From contig JAFREQ010000017.1 of assembly GCA_025331565.1 (NCBI GenBank), forward strand, positions 992,001 to 1,056,000: a stretch of 64,000 bases of DNA, read 5' to 3'. Under the pieces are notes generated by a model. It made no database searches. It saw nothing but the letters and a program-made list of their open reading frames with translations, and had not been told where the DNA came from. Shown one piece after another: positions 1 through 13,683 of the stretch. The translations under genes were made by a program, and so were the position numbers. The stretch comes from Holacanthus passer. Taxonomy: Eukaryota > Chordata > Actinopteri > Pomacanthidae. Every line of letters begins with the position of its first letter. Within the stretch, counting starts at the first letter, position 1.

Positions 1-11
1 ATTTATTACGT

Positions 12-12
<1 letters not shown>

Positions 13-65
<53 letters not shown>
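13..65. repeat. (CA)n microsatellite
   Basis: An uninterrupted CA dinucleotide run of about 26 units. It lies upstream of the first fry exon in the window, in what should be a fry intron. It is probably length-polymorphic. Confidence 0.97.
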
Positions 66-67
<2 letters not shown>

Positions 68-777
68 TTACACACCCAGAATGCAGTAGCTGAAGAAAAT
101 GTGGTTCTCATTGTGAGGCAGTAAGTCTTTTCTGTCCTTCCAAAAACCTCTCTGAATATTTTACACGTCAGATTTATGTCCCTTTCTTAAGGTGGACATG
201 CAGTTAGAGGTTGTAGAGTTTCAGGCTAAGTGAAAATTTCACAGCTCTAATGAGATGTTTGTATCGTTCTTTACTATATTTAGCACTTTTGTGTCTGGAC
301 GCAGCAGCGTGTGACACTGAGGTAAATTGTAACTTCGTGTGTTAGTTTGAAGGCTTTTACGGCCTCGGCCAAGCCATCGGTAATTAAACGTGGGCCACAT
401 CATAACACTGGCTGAAGGATGGTCACATGCACAAGATTTTTGCTTCCCTCAAAGGGCAATGACATCTTTGGTACGAAATGAAAACACCAGCTGCTGGCCA
501 CGGTGTTTTAATTTCCATATGTGATCTGTTCACTGTAGCAGGAGGGAAGAAAGAGCAGACTCGGGGCAAGCCGGTGCCCTTTGGACAGTCTCCCTCAGGA
601 ATGTTCAACATGTTGGGAACTTTATGTCCATGTTTGGAAGCTTCTCAGTAATACTCTATTTGGTGATCTCGCTTCATAAACATATCTGCGGCTGATCCTG
701 TCCCACTCATTTCTGCCTCAAAAGTTTAGCTTAACAAAACTGTTTCCCATCTTGTGCTTTTTGTGTCGTTTCCACAG

Positions 778-3700
778 CCTCGCCCGTGGGGAACGGATAC
801 AGTAAACCCCCCATCCCTCCAGTCTGCTGTCCTCAGGGAGAGAAGGGTCCCCCGGCCATGATGCCCATCAGCATCGACCCGGAGAGCAAGCCGGGCGAGT
901 ACGTCCTCAAGAGCCTGTTCGCCAACTTCACCACCGTGTCGGAGCGCAAGATCCGCATCATCATGGCTGAGCCACTGGTGAGTCGGCCGAGAGCGACGGG
1001 CTGAGGCGCGACTGCTGTTTGTGTCCTGTGGTGATTTGTTGTTGTCGCTCTCTTTCCCTCTTTCTAAAGTGTGTGGAGATTGTTACAAGTGTTTTGCTTC
1101 AGAAGCTGACACAAAATCAAGAAATAGGCTGTTCAGGAGGAAGTGAGGTCATAACATTGGTGCTCAGCAACAGGCCTTTTAACCTTTTTAGCTTGTAAAC
1201 ACTCAATACAAAGACATGTCTACTGTAAATGCAGCTGATGTTGTAGGTCTCTGAGTTGTTTGCAGTGTAATCAAAGCTTTAGTAGAGTTGTTACAGATTG
1301 TTTCAGTTGAATTATTTCAGAGGCTGGTGAAACTGTTATACAGTAAGAAAAAGGCAAACATCAGAGAAAAGTCCCCAAATTTAACATAATGTTCTGTAGT
1401 AGACTTTTCTTGTTTGCTGCCTTGTAAATCATCTCATGACCTCTTGTGGGTGTCCCGACCCCCAGGTGACCCACTACGACAAGGTCAGCCTGACTGTCAG
1501 GCCCACATTAGCTGGCTTGACAGTAATGAATTACAAACAGTCGTGGAAGAAGCTTTTAGATTTGTTGAATAACAAAATACTCCAGTGCAAGTTGTAATAA
1601 ACGTAATACAAGTCCTAGTTAAGCAAAAGTATACGTGTCTTGATTATGAAAATTTACTTCGTTACTTATGTACTCATTCTGAAGAAAAATGCTTGCTGCT
1701 TATTATGCATTACAATATTAGATTTTTTATCACTGATGCATTAATGTATGTGTAGCAGTTCACTGTTGTAGCTGCTGGAGCCAGTTTGAGATACTTTATC
1801 TACTGTAGTTAAGGCCGGTGGTTCCCAGCCTACAGCAGGAGTTATGTCCCTTCACAGGGTCACAAGATAAATCTGAGGGGTCACAAGATGACTAATTTTT
1901 CTTCTTTATTACCCCATAAACTTCAGATACAGAAATATCCTTTAAGGACTTTTTCCTTTTACTTTCTGGGCCTCAAAATATTGTTTGAGAACGACTGGTT
2001 TATTTTTTAACCTATTCTGAAAAATAGCTACTAACTGTATGTATCAGTGAAGTATTAGAGTAAACAGTACACTGAAATGTAGTGCAGTAGAAGTAGAAAG
2101 TGGCATAAATACATAAAGTACCTCAAAGTCGTATTTATGTACAGTACTTGAGTAAATACATGTATTTGTGCCTGACTCCTGCTAATAAAGCCCTTAACAG
2201 TTTAAACTTCACAGTGATATATTACTGTCGAGGCCTTGGGCATGAAGCTCAGTCTCACACACACAAAGCAGCGATGGTAACTACCTTGTCATGTTTAATT
2301 GCTGTCAGCTGAAAGTCTGCTAGTTTTGTGTGAAGCAGCAGCTCCATCAGCACAAAGAAAGAAGCAGCCTGGGGACAAAATGTGGAATTTTTTAGCCAGC
2401 TTCATCGTGCATGCTTCGGTGTTTACAGGCTCCAGCTGAGCTCAGCATGTGAAATGTAATGTTGTAATAAACCCCGGGAGAAGATGTGTGATTTACAGAG
2501 ATGTTCTGTTTGCGTGGACTGATGTTCAGTACAGTAAACTCATACTGTGTTGATACTTTACAGTAGGGCTGCAACTAAGTTCATTATTGATTAATGTGCT
2601 GATTATTTTTGTACGCATCACAACGCTGCACAGCCAAAGGTGTCATCTTCAAATGTCTTGTTTTGTTTGACCAAATGTTAAAAACCCCACAGATATTCAG
2701 TTTACTATGATAAAGAAAAGCAGCAAATCTGCTCTTTCAAGAGGCTGTAATCAGAAAATGTTTTTCACTCTTGTGAACCATGAATCAATGAATCAAGTCA
2801 TTGTTTCAATTCTGCTTGAGCTACTGTGTCAAAAAGGTTAAAATATGTGATTCTGACTCTGAAGCTTTGACTCAGAGCATTTTCTCACATTGTAACTCTG
2901 GAATGAAGGAAGGAAACCCAATCAGGGCTGAAACAATCGATTAGTTGATCAATAGAAAATCTGTAAGTATTTTGATTATTCATTAATCATTAAGAATGTA
3001 TTTCCTATTTTCTCATTCCAGCCACCAGTGAGGATTTTCAGCTTTTCTCTGTTTTCTCTGCCATATCTGACCTTTTATAGACCAACTGATTGATTAATTG
3101 AGAAAATAATCAGCCGATTAATCAATAATGAAAATAATCACCAGCTCCTGGAAAATATGCTGGAGGTAAAAGCTGCCAATAAAATCTTTGAGAGACTTTT
3201 TTTTGCCCAGTGGAGGTTGAAGCCGATCGGTCGAGCCCACAGCAGCTGTCATAAATAATTTGTTGACAGACAGTCAGGCAGACAGCGAAGAGCCACTGTG
3301 TGTTAATGCGGGCACCGCTCAGCACCTGCTCCCGGAACCACAACCAAGTGAAAGTCAACTAAAAATGACCGACTGAGCCTCAGACTCTGACTAAAATACA
3401 TTCAGCAGTAATCACCACATCAAGAGATTTATGTCCCGAGACGCTGTAGTGTTTGTTTACCACAAATAGTTAACCCTTTGCTACACCCAGGGTGAGATGA
3501 ACATGAAAATGAGACTCACAAGAAGCAGCAGTAAGCATCACAAAGACGAATCTCATACCTAAAAGTCCTGGTACAGATACTTACATGATACTTTTTTGCA
3601 ATAACTTTCCGTAGGTTGAACAGCCCTGATTTATAGTCACTTTAATGGTGGCTGCTGTGGACAGGCAGTCTCCAGTTTTAGGGACTGTGATTTATAGGAA

Positions 3701-6700
3701 CTTTTTGGTCATGGGCCTCGGTCTGCAGGGAAGTGTTAATTACCACAGGGAAAGTGTGCAACCCCTCCTTTCAGTGTGACTCCCCCCTAGAGATCTGCAG
3801 GGAGGATGTGTCTCTCTTTGTTTTTCCTCTCTGTGGAGAACTGGCTGAGTAATTTGTTTCAGCCCTGCTGTGTAGAGATCGGATATACGGTTGTCCCTCG
3901 TGCCCATCCTCATCATTCAGGCGAATTTGTTAAACTGAATCAATGATCTGTGGTCAATTTTAATTAATCAAATGCAGAAGAAAGTTTCAAAAGTCTATAC
4001 TCAGATGCATGATATTCAAGTTGCAAAAAATGAATTTGGCAAAACAAATGCTGTAAATCTTTGAAATGATTGAATACAAACGATGTTGCTGTATCAGCCT
4101 GCAACAAAGGGCAGTCAAATCCTTTAAAGCCCAACAGCGCAAGAGGCATCGACTTTTCTGTCATTGGAGCACAGATGGGCTCCTTAGGTGCAAGCATTTA
4201 TCCAAAAAAACTAAAAGGTTCATCAGAGCACGGGGCTTAGCCGGCGCTCCAGCTGCAAGAGAGAGAGAGAGAGCAAACATTACCATCAGCCCACGCAATG
4301 TCAGACACATCAGACAGATAGCTATTTTAGATTAATCATCAAGTAAGTGATGTGCTGCGATTTGCTGTCTGGCTAACGAGAAAGCAGAGCGGAGCAGAGT
4401 GGCGAAAAGGTAAAAGACAGCAGATGCTTTGATTTGTGTGAGGATAGATTAGGTGGTAATTGTGGGTTAAGTGTGGACATAAATGTACTCCTGTTACTGC
4501 TCTGTGTATTTTAAGTAATGTTGTGTGATGGATAAAGCTGCATATAATGTCTTTAAAAACTAAAATGAAGCCTTTGCAGAAGCTGTGTCGCCAGTTAAAC
4601 ACAAGACAGTTTGTTCACTTTTATTATTTTATTTGGGAATAAGAAAAGAATAAAAAGACTTTTTTTGTAAATCGCTGATCATTTCAAACCTGTTTCGTCA
4701 TTTAAATTGGATTGGATTGGAATATGACTGATACACTGAATCAGTCAAAAATATTTTAATGGTCCAAAAAATAAATCAAATATTTTAATGAGAAAGTTGA
4801 CAAGTTAGTGTTTTAAAAAAAAAAAAAAAAAAAAATCTGCTTTCATTTATGAACAAATAGGACGTGTTGCTATGAAATGATGTATAAAAGTCAAGAAACC
4901 CTCCTCAGGACTGTCCTCACACCAGGAAAAGACTTCAACCCAAATGTCCCTGTGAAGGCCCTTTATCTCAGATGATAGAAGACTGTAATAATGGGAGCTG
5001 TCATGAATGTCCCATCCCTAATATCTGACCCTGCCTGCTCCTGCCTGGCGTCAGACAGATTGATGGCTCCCTCATTAGCTGGGCCGTAATGAGTCCCTGT
5101 TTCAAAAATACTCCCCACACTCTTCCGACAGGGCGGACGAAGTTATGAGCTTCACAGCAAACTTCAGAGAAGTTTCCCCGTGAGACTTTTTCTATTGATA
5201 AGAAAACCTGCAAAAGTTGTAAAAAGACTCCTCTTTTTTTTCTGTGTTTTCAGGAAAAGCCGTTAACAAAGTCACTGCAGAGGGGAGAAGATCCTCAGTT
5301 TGACCAAGTAAGTGCTGTGAAGTGCTGAGAAAGTGATACATTGAGCCGACATCTACTAAATTTACTGTATTCATTTCACCATTACATAAAAAGATGAGAT
5401 GACATTTTGTATTTCTAATCCCTACATTATAACCTGCAGGCGATTATGCAAAAGACAAACATTGAACCATTTTGCCTCCCCCTGTGAGCACCTTGGCAAG
5501 CCTTAAATACTGCTCTAGTAATATGCCCTGTAACATGAAAGAGCTGATGGGTGAAAGCCCTGCTCACATCCCAAAAAGGTCTTTGAGAAGCAGTCAAGGG
5601 CAGGAGTGTTTACCTTGCGAGCTGGCACCGGCTCTGCTCTAGGTGTGTCCAGCAGGTCTGTGGCTCTGCAGAGAAGGCCCTTTCACAACCACAGGGGTGT
5701 GTTTGTGCTGCTGCGTGAGGCCATTCAGCAGCCACACAGAGCCGGGATTCTTCTCCGGCCTCGTGCTGAATGAAGGGCTCGCTGTGTTCCCCCGGCCCGA
5801 CCAGACTCTCCTCCCTTCCTGTGTGCCCAGACCATCCCACCCGTTCCTTCCTTTCCCTCTCCCTCCCCCAGCACTGAGGGAGGCTGCCCCATGGGCACCT
5901 TGTCCCTCTGCAAAGTACCAATGAGGACCAGCCCTTCAACCTCACGTCTCTCCCTTAATGTAGCTTTTACTTTAAAGCCACCTCATTTCATTCTACTCTG
6001 CCAATGCTCAAATGTAGGAAATATGATGAAATGTTAATGAATCTCGTGTTGATTGATTTTCATTTAAATTGCCATACAAATAAACAAAGGAAACACTGAT
6101 TGCTATCTCTCGCTTTGGTACGTTAACTGCCAAACACAAACATGCATTTGCACCATGTGTGTCTCGTTCTTGCAGCTGATAAGCACCATGAGCTCTTTGG
6201 CCGAGTACTGTCTCCCCTCCATCCTGCGCACTTTGTTTGACTGGTACAAAAGACAAAATGGACTGGAGGAGGAGCTGCACGAGTACCGGCCGAGATCCAA
6301 CACCAAGTCCAAAAAGTGAGAATCGTTAAATTGATTTGTGCCTGAAACAATGTGACACCTGTAGGAATGTCACATGTCCTGTGTGATTGTAACAAACCTG
6401 TTGCTCTTGTTTTTCTCTCTCTAATAGCGATGAGCAGCAGAGAGATTATCTACTTGAAAGGAGGGATTTGGCCATCGACTTCATCTTCTCTCTTGTACTT
6501 ATAGAAGTTTTGAAACAGGTGACTTGACTTAACTGTGTTCTGCACAAAAGCTCCTCAGTTTATCTTGTTATTTTAGGATATGAATCTCCCTGAAGTAGAG
6601 CTATTATGATTTGCTGCTGCTGTAAAAATAAGCACATTTTGACCAATAGTTTGTGAATGTGTTGTTTTTGAACATTCATTCTTTTGTCTCCTGATTCTTA

Positions 6701-9700
6701 ACTAGATGCCGCTCCACCCGGTTCTTGACAGCTTGGTCAATGAAGTCATTAACTTAGCCTTTAAGCACTTTAGATACAAAGAGGGGTAAGCTCTCGTCTT
6801 TTTCCAGCGTACTTCCTTCTTTCTTTCATACAACCCTGATTCCCAAAAAGTTGCTGTGTAAAACATAAATTAACAACAGAATGCACTCATTTGCAAACAA
6901 ACTGTGTTTACTGACAATGGTTTGACAAAGTGTTCCTGAACCCATGTAGTAATCTCCTTTATACAATCATGTGTTTGACAAAGTGGTGAACCTCTCTCCA
7001 TCCTCGCTTGTGAACGACTGAGTCTTTCCAGGATGAACCTTTCATACCCAATCATGATACTATCACCTGTTACCAATGAACCTGTTTACCTGTGGAATGA
7101 TCCAAACAGGTGTTTTTGCATCAGTCCACAACTTTCACAGTTTTTTGTTGCTCCTGTCCCAACTTGTTTGAAACATATTGGTGCCGTCAAATTCAGAATA
7201 AGCAGATATTTACAAAAATCAGTCAAGTGAAATGTATTGTCTTTGTACTGTTTTCAGTTGAGCATATGTCAAAAAGGATTAGCAGTTTATTACATTCTGT
7301 TTCATTTATGTTTTACACAGCATCTCAACTTTTTTGGAATCAGGGTTGTAGTTTTAACATGTCTCTAATGTTTGTTTGTCTTACGTTTCCTGCAGGTATC
7401 ATGGTCCTAACACTGGCAACATGCACACTGTAGCAGACCTCTATGCTGAAATCATAGGAGTATTAGCCCAGTCCAAGTAAGCAGCAAAGACTGAACTGTG
7501 ATTATATAACTGAATATTAGTGTTTTTTTCTCTTTCCATCTTCATTAGCTGTTAAATCTTCATTCTCTGCTCTGTCGGGTTTTGGTGTCAAGCCACATCA
7601 TAATGCTGTGTTTTCATTCCTTACGCCTTCCTGCTAAACATCTCCCGGTTCAGGAGACTGGAACATGCCGCAGGGACGACACACTTTTAGACAGGTCCCC
7701 TTCACACCAAACTAGGACTGGAAATTGATGTCTGTTTATTTGAAGTTTTCAGATCATTGCAGCAAGGAACAAACCCTTAAAATAGAGATATGGTTGGTGA
7801 GCACTCTGCATACCTCCTTTCCAAAGTGCACTCTGCTTAATTTCCTGGAGGAGATACTTCACTGAGAGGCTTTTTATAGCCATCTTTACTTTTTTCTGAG
7901 GTCAAGAATGAAAGAAAGAAAGAATGTTAGTGTAAACTAAAATTATTCAGATATAATACATAGTTATATTTGGAGCATCTTCAGAGACATTGCTGCTGTT
8001 TTAAATTCCCTTACATGTGGCTTCTCAATCACTGTTTGTGTCGATATAGATAGATAGATATAATAAACAATTTCTCCTCACTTGACCAAGTTGCAAAAAC
8101 AGCTGCCTTCAGTGGTTAGAGTACTCTACCAGCCACCGGTGAAGAGGTTAAGAGATGCTTATATGAGCTCCCATGATGAATTATCTTCTAAATTTAGACC
8201 AGCTGAAGAATCCCATCTCTGGTTCAATTTGGGCAAGAGATCAGGTGCTAGATGAGGAGTTCATCTTGGGGCACAGACTCTCAGTCTGCGTTTTGAGATG
8301 AGGGGATGATATTTTTGGGAGGCGAGCTCCCTGAATATTGTCACTGTATTCGAGGAGCTTTTTTGTGGAAGTGCTGATTTGGGATTTGTCTGACTGAGTT
8401 ATGCAGGCCCGTCTTTATATAGAATCTCATTTGGGCTTTTTTCTCTCAGGTTTCCTGCTGTGAAGAAGAAGTTTATGACTGAGCTGAAGGAGCTGCGGCA
8501 GAAAGAACAGAGTCCCTATGTAGTGCAGAGTACCATCAGCCTCATCATGGGGGTCAAGTTCTTCCGAATTAAGATGTATCCTGTCGAGGATTTTGAAGCC
8601 TCTTTTCAGTTCATGCAGGTACAACAGACACCTTTAAATGGTCCCAAATGATTATTATCACAAACCTGCTTTACACTATACATTCACACTCTCCTTCCTT
8701 TACTTTATTGGGTGTCTTTTCATTATTGTGTTTTAAAGCATCACCCAAATGTAGGTTTATAAAAATTTAAGTTTTACAAGACATTCTCAGGATTCTTGGG
8801 AATTTGCTGCCCTTTGACTGTGATTGTGTTTCCTATTAGCTTTGGCATGCAGTTTGTGGATTACATTCAGTTTTTATCATGTCTGTTTATCACTTGGGTA
8901 AATCATCTGCATGTTGAACCATTCACTTTTCTCTCTTCTATAGGAGTGCGCCCAATATTTCCTGGAGGTCAAGGACAAGGACATTAAGCACGCCTTGGCT
9001 GGTCTCTTTGTCGAGATCTTGGTTCCTGTTGCGGCAGTAAGTTTTCTCCTCTAGTACATCTTGCATGCTTTACACACTATTAAATTGAAAGAGTAAAAGA
9101 GCACCACTTGTGTGTGATGTTGTCCTAGGCTGTGAAGAACGAGGTGAACGTCCCCTGCCTGAGGAACTTTGTGGACAGCTTGTACGACACAACTCTGGAC
9201 TTGTCCTCCAGGAAGAAGCACTCGCTGGTTAGTTGACTGCCAGAAAACAAACCGACTGACCCTGTTTGTTTTTGTACACCTCTGTTTTAACACCCTCTGC
9301 TGCTTGCTTAGATTGCCCGGATGCCTGTGGTCTCTGTGAATCCTCAAGCATTTCAAGGTCACTCTTGTGCAATGTTCTTTTACAACGTCATTGTCCGCAC
9401 TGGCAATAATTTATGAGAGAAGACAGGCCGCCTTGTCAGAGCATAAAAAACGAGCATGGAAGCAGTGCAGTATACAGAGGTGTTTGTGATGCCTCTTCCC
9501 TCTAAAGTGTCTTCTAAAAAAGCATTTCACTGCATAGCTCACAGTGAAATGGAAAGACGACGGCCCTTATGGAACGGCAGCTTGCTCATACAGAAGGTCT
9601 ACATTCCCCCGAGGCGGCGATTACGGCTCAAAGCTACATTTTATGAGTGATGTGTCGTCAGCAAAACCGTAACAAAAGCAGAAAACCTCATTACGTCTTC

Positions 9701-12700
9701 AAAAGAAAACTGGTTTACATCTTAAAATGCACTTACGGTTTGCAGATATGGTGCAGAGATAATGCATAACGCCTCAAATTATCCACTCAAAGGACAACCT
9801 CGCGTATTAAATAGGAAAACCTATGTTCAACCTATTTTTAAGTCCATTATAAAAATGCCATATATGACAAAAGAGATCTAAACTCTAGATGTTCTCTACG
9901 CAGGCGTTTTACCCGTTGGTGACGTGTCTGCTGTGTGTCAGCCAGAAACAGTTCTTCCTCAACAGATGGCACGTCTTCCTCAACAACTGCCTCTCAAATC
10001 TGAAGGTAATGTAACATGGGAACCAGCAGCCTTTCATTCAGAAAGAATGGCACAAAATATTTGTCACCGCTTCAGTTGTCATACAGAAGCAAGCTAATCT
10101 ACATTGTTATTCAGCACTTGATTTTATGCAATATGTAATTACGGTAATCAACTCGGTAATGGTACTGTTATTATATCATAACCTACAATAAACTGACACT
10201 TTTAGGCTGCCACTTGTTGCAAAGTGGCTCTGTCACCGACTTTCTTTTTCTTTTATATTATAATTTCATTACAGAGTCGAGACCCTAAAATGGCTCGTGT
10301 TGCATTGGAGTCGCTGTATCGGCTGTTGTGGGTCTACATGATCCGAATCAAGTGTGAGAGCAACACTGCAACACAGGGGTAAATATCTTTCATAATGTGT
10401 ATAATAATGTATATATAATAATGTATGATGTGGTTAACCAGCCAGAGAGGAAGGTTTGCATGAATGAAAATTTACACTCTTTTTAAAGTGTTTCTGTGTG
10501 TCAGTAAATAACTGTGTGAAACTGATGGAGGTCATGAGGCTTGTTTTGTTCACATTGTGAAAATATTTCTGGGTTTAATGAAAGAACAAATAAGTGAAGG
10601 AGCAGTTTTACACGAAAACCTTCGTCCTTGTTGCTGATTTTATTGGCATTTGGAGAAAGAGGATGCTCTGTTTTTTATATACATGTGTAGGTGAGGTGAG
10701 GCCTGCACCACATTGTCAGAGCCAGTGGCCCACAGGTTTATCAGCAGCTTACTGACGTTATTATGAGCCTGAGCCCACATGAGAAATCCCAAACGGGTCA
10801 AGCCAGACTTTTTAAAGGTGTTAATTAGGCCCAAAATAAACTGATCCTAAAAATACACCTTCTTTTTAGCAATGGGAGCGCTGTACAAAACAATTGAATA
10901 CAGTTTTCTGTATGTGCTTGTCAGAAGGTATCCTCATAACGCCTTCTGTTCTCTGCGTCCACAGTCGCCTCAGCACCATCGTGACAACACTTTTCCCCAA
11001 AGGATCCCGCAGTGTGCTACCAAGAGACATGCCTCTCAACATCTTTGTCAAAATCATCCAGTTTATTGCGCAGGTAAACACAATGATGTGCTACACTGCA
11101 CCACAGAGAGGTCACACATACACATATTAGAACCAATATATCTCATTAAAACTAATAAGATGATACCTCCTGATGTTCATGACATAACATGTGTTTTCTT
11201 CTTACTTCATTACAGGAACGACTTGATTTTGCCATGAAAGAAATTATCTTTGACCTTCTTTGTGTTGGAAAGCCTGCAAAAGCCTTTAGTCTTAATCCAG
11301 AGGTACACAATCAACATTTGCTGTATGATCTGTTTATGGAAAACTATTAATAATATACCTACATATAATAACTTCCTGTAACTGCAGTAATTGCTGGTAC
11401 AATTGATTTTTTTTTTTTTGAAGTGGTGTTTCAGTGTCATTTTCCCAGCAGGACTAACAGTGCAATATTGGAAATTGATAACAAACAGCTGAACTTTAAG
11501 TTTCTCTTCTGTGCAGAGGATGAATATTGGTCTGAGGGCGTTCCTGGTCATAGCTGATAAACTGCAGCAGAAGGACGGTGAGCCTCCCATGCCTAACACT
11601 GGTTGCACTTTACCCTCTGGGCACACACTCCGAGTGAAGAAGACGTACCTGAGCAAAACGCTGACGGATGATGAAGCCAAAGTCATTGGTGAGTGAGACA
11701 GACTGTGGCCAGCGATGTTTGACATTTGCAGATGAGTAACAGTGATATTAACAGTTTTTCCTCTGTCGTCTTCTCCAGGGATGTCACAGTATTACTTTCA
11801 TGTGAGGAAGGCTATTGACAACATCCTCAGACACCTGGACAAGGAGGTGGGACGCTGCATGATGATGACTAACGCTCAGATGTTGAACAAAGAGCCCGAG
11901 GACATGATCACGTAAGTGCAGGCATCGCTTTGTCATCCTCACTGCCAAAACATTTCAAGCTGGCAAATCTCCAGCAAATGTAATAATAATAGTAATGCTT
12001 CAAAATGTGACCTTTACAGAGGTGAAAGGAAACCCAAGATCGACTTGTTCAGAACATGTGTCGCTGCCATTCCTCGCATCCTGCCTGACGGGATGTCCAA
12101 GCCAGAGCTCATAGACCTGCTCTCTCGGTGAGTGGCCTCTGTTGGGGAAAGCATCTATATAAGGCAGACAAAACACAGGCGCACTCTCTGACTGTCTGAC
12201 GAGATAATTAGCCGGAGATCTAATCAAGTGTTAGTGATGTTTGTTTGGAGAAGCTTGTCCCATGCATGCAAAGAAAAATTCCTGCTGCTCCAGTTTGTGT
12301 ATCCAATCTACTTCTTTAGTGTTTGCAGCACACTATAATGTTATTTTCTAAAGCTGCAGTATGTATTAAAAACATTGTAATGTATGAAGTTTAAAATTTA
12401 ATGACAATGTTTTTCCGTGTTTGAAGACTCAGGGACTATATTGAATAAATGTCTAAACAGCATTTGACAAATCCCTTTTGATTAAAAAATGCACTTTCAA
12501 TTCATAAACAAGATCCTAGTTTCAATTCTGATCAGCACTTTTCAGTTAATTTTCTTACATATAATGATTATTTTAGATGTGAGGCACCTGGAGGCTTGAC
12601 ACATTATCTTGTTTTATGCAGCAGGCAGATTTTATGCGACTGAATTAAAGAAGTGCCTCAGTGTGGCTTGTTTCTGCACGTTATTCTGTTTGTATCATAG

Positions 12701-13683
12701 ATGAGTCTGATAACATTCACTTGAAATCCTGGAAATCTAAATTTATCTGAAATGAAACCTAATCTATTCCTTGTAGATAAGGGACTTGAATTTGATTGCC
12801 ATTAAGATACATGTTTCCCATTCTGGTTTTCTTTGTCTTGTCAGATTGACAATCCACATGGATGACGAGCTGAGACTCATAGCCCAGAACTCCTTGCAGA
12901 GTCTTCTGGTGGATTTCTCCGACTGGCGTGACGACGTCCTGTTTGGATTCACAAACTTCCTGTTACGTGAGGTTCAAGACACTCATCAGGGACTGTTAGA
13001 CACATCCCTCAAATTACTGCTGCAGTTGCTCACACAGTGGAAACTCACGCTGGCTGCCCCGGGGAAGAGCTATGACACCGCTAAAGTGCACACTGCCGAG
13101 GTACACACCTTTGTGTCAATTCGGACATATTTTTGTGCCTTTAACAAGTGGAAAAGACTCATTACAGTTTGTCTTTATTCATTTGTATTTGGTTTCAGAT
13201 CTCTGAATGCTTTTACTAACACTTGATCAAACACTTGTGACAAATAAATAGAAATAAAATGTTGTAATGTGTCATTTCAATCATGCAGCTTTTGTTTTAT
13301 TTCTGTCTTTATGTTACAGCTGCTGCAGACCAGCTCAAGTCTCAAGATGCCTGCAGAGCGAGGTCCTCACTCCACTGTGCTGCACGCTGTGGAGGGAATG
13401 GCGCTCGTCCTGCTGTGCTCCTGTCAGCTGAGCACCCGCAGACTCGCCATCGCCATCCTCAAAGAGATACGAAGTCTCTTTGTGACCATCGGCCAGTCGG
13501 AGGTAAAACGAGCCGAAGTTAAAGTCGGGTGGCAGAATACAGGGAAGTGTGATGACTGAGTTTACCGACTGTGGTTTTATGCTTTGTCACCTGCAGGATG
13601 ATGACAAACCAATGATAGAGATTATGGACCAGCTCAGCCCTGTAATCCTGGAAAGTTTTGTCAACGTCGCCGTGTCTGACACA
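778..13683 (+). CDS. fry: fry segment 1: N-terminal furry domain, exons 1-19 of window
   Basis: Exons: 778-977, 5254-5307, 6176-6315, 6428-6518, 6706-6785, 7396-7476, 8450-8618, 8944-9036, 9129-9227, 9904-10005, 10275-10378, 10965-11073, 11216-11302, 11517-11688, 11779-11911, 12020-12127, 12845-13100, 13320-13502, 13597-13683. Each boundary was fixed by AG/GT sites plus phase. These exons encode the conserved N-terminal helical-repeat domain, about 780 residues. It includes FRIKMYPVEDFEASFQFMQ, NIFVKIIQFIAQERLDF and FSDWRDDVLFGFTNFLLREV. This is the most conserved part of Furry proteins and carries the kinase-cofactor function in the family. The 10378/10965 junction gives a Q-G-R-L sequence where human has Q-S-R-L. 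I see no frame breaks. Confidence 0.95.

Larger units (their letters stand above)
978..5253 (+). other. fry: fry intron (first in window), repeat-rich
   Basis: A 4.3-kb intron between two phase-0 coding exons. It holds dispersed repeats: hAT-like at 1816-2003 and two related MITE copies near 2575 and 2934. A short patch around 2080-2165 resembles a common fish repeat tail. There is an A-tract at about 4816-4836. I see no coding exon: open frames here are short and show no family signal. Confidence 0.85.

Noticed and set aside
5610..5945. GC-rich open frames on both strands in a fry intron
   Set aside because: Low-complexity proline/serine composition, no splice-consistent exon, no family similarity, and the fry reading frame passes from 5307 to 6176 without it.
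9456..9650. 64-codon open frame with basic C terminus in a fry intron
   Set aside because: No recognisable domain and no flanking splice sites in phase with fry. At most it might be conserved noncoding sequence, which cannot be judged from one genome.
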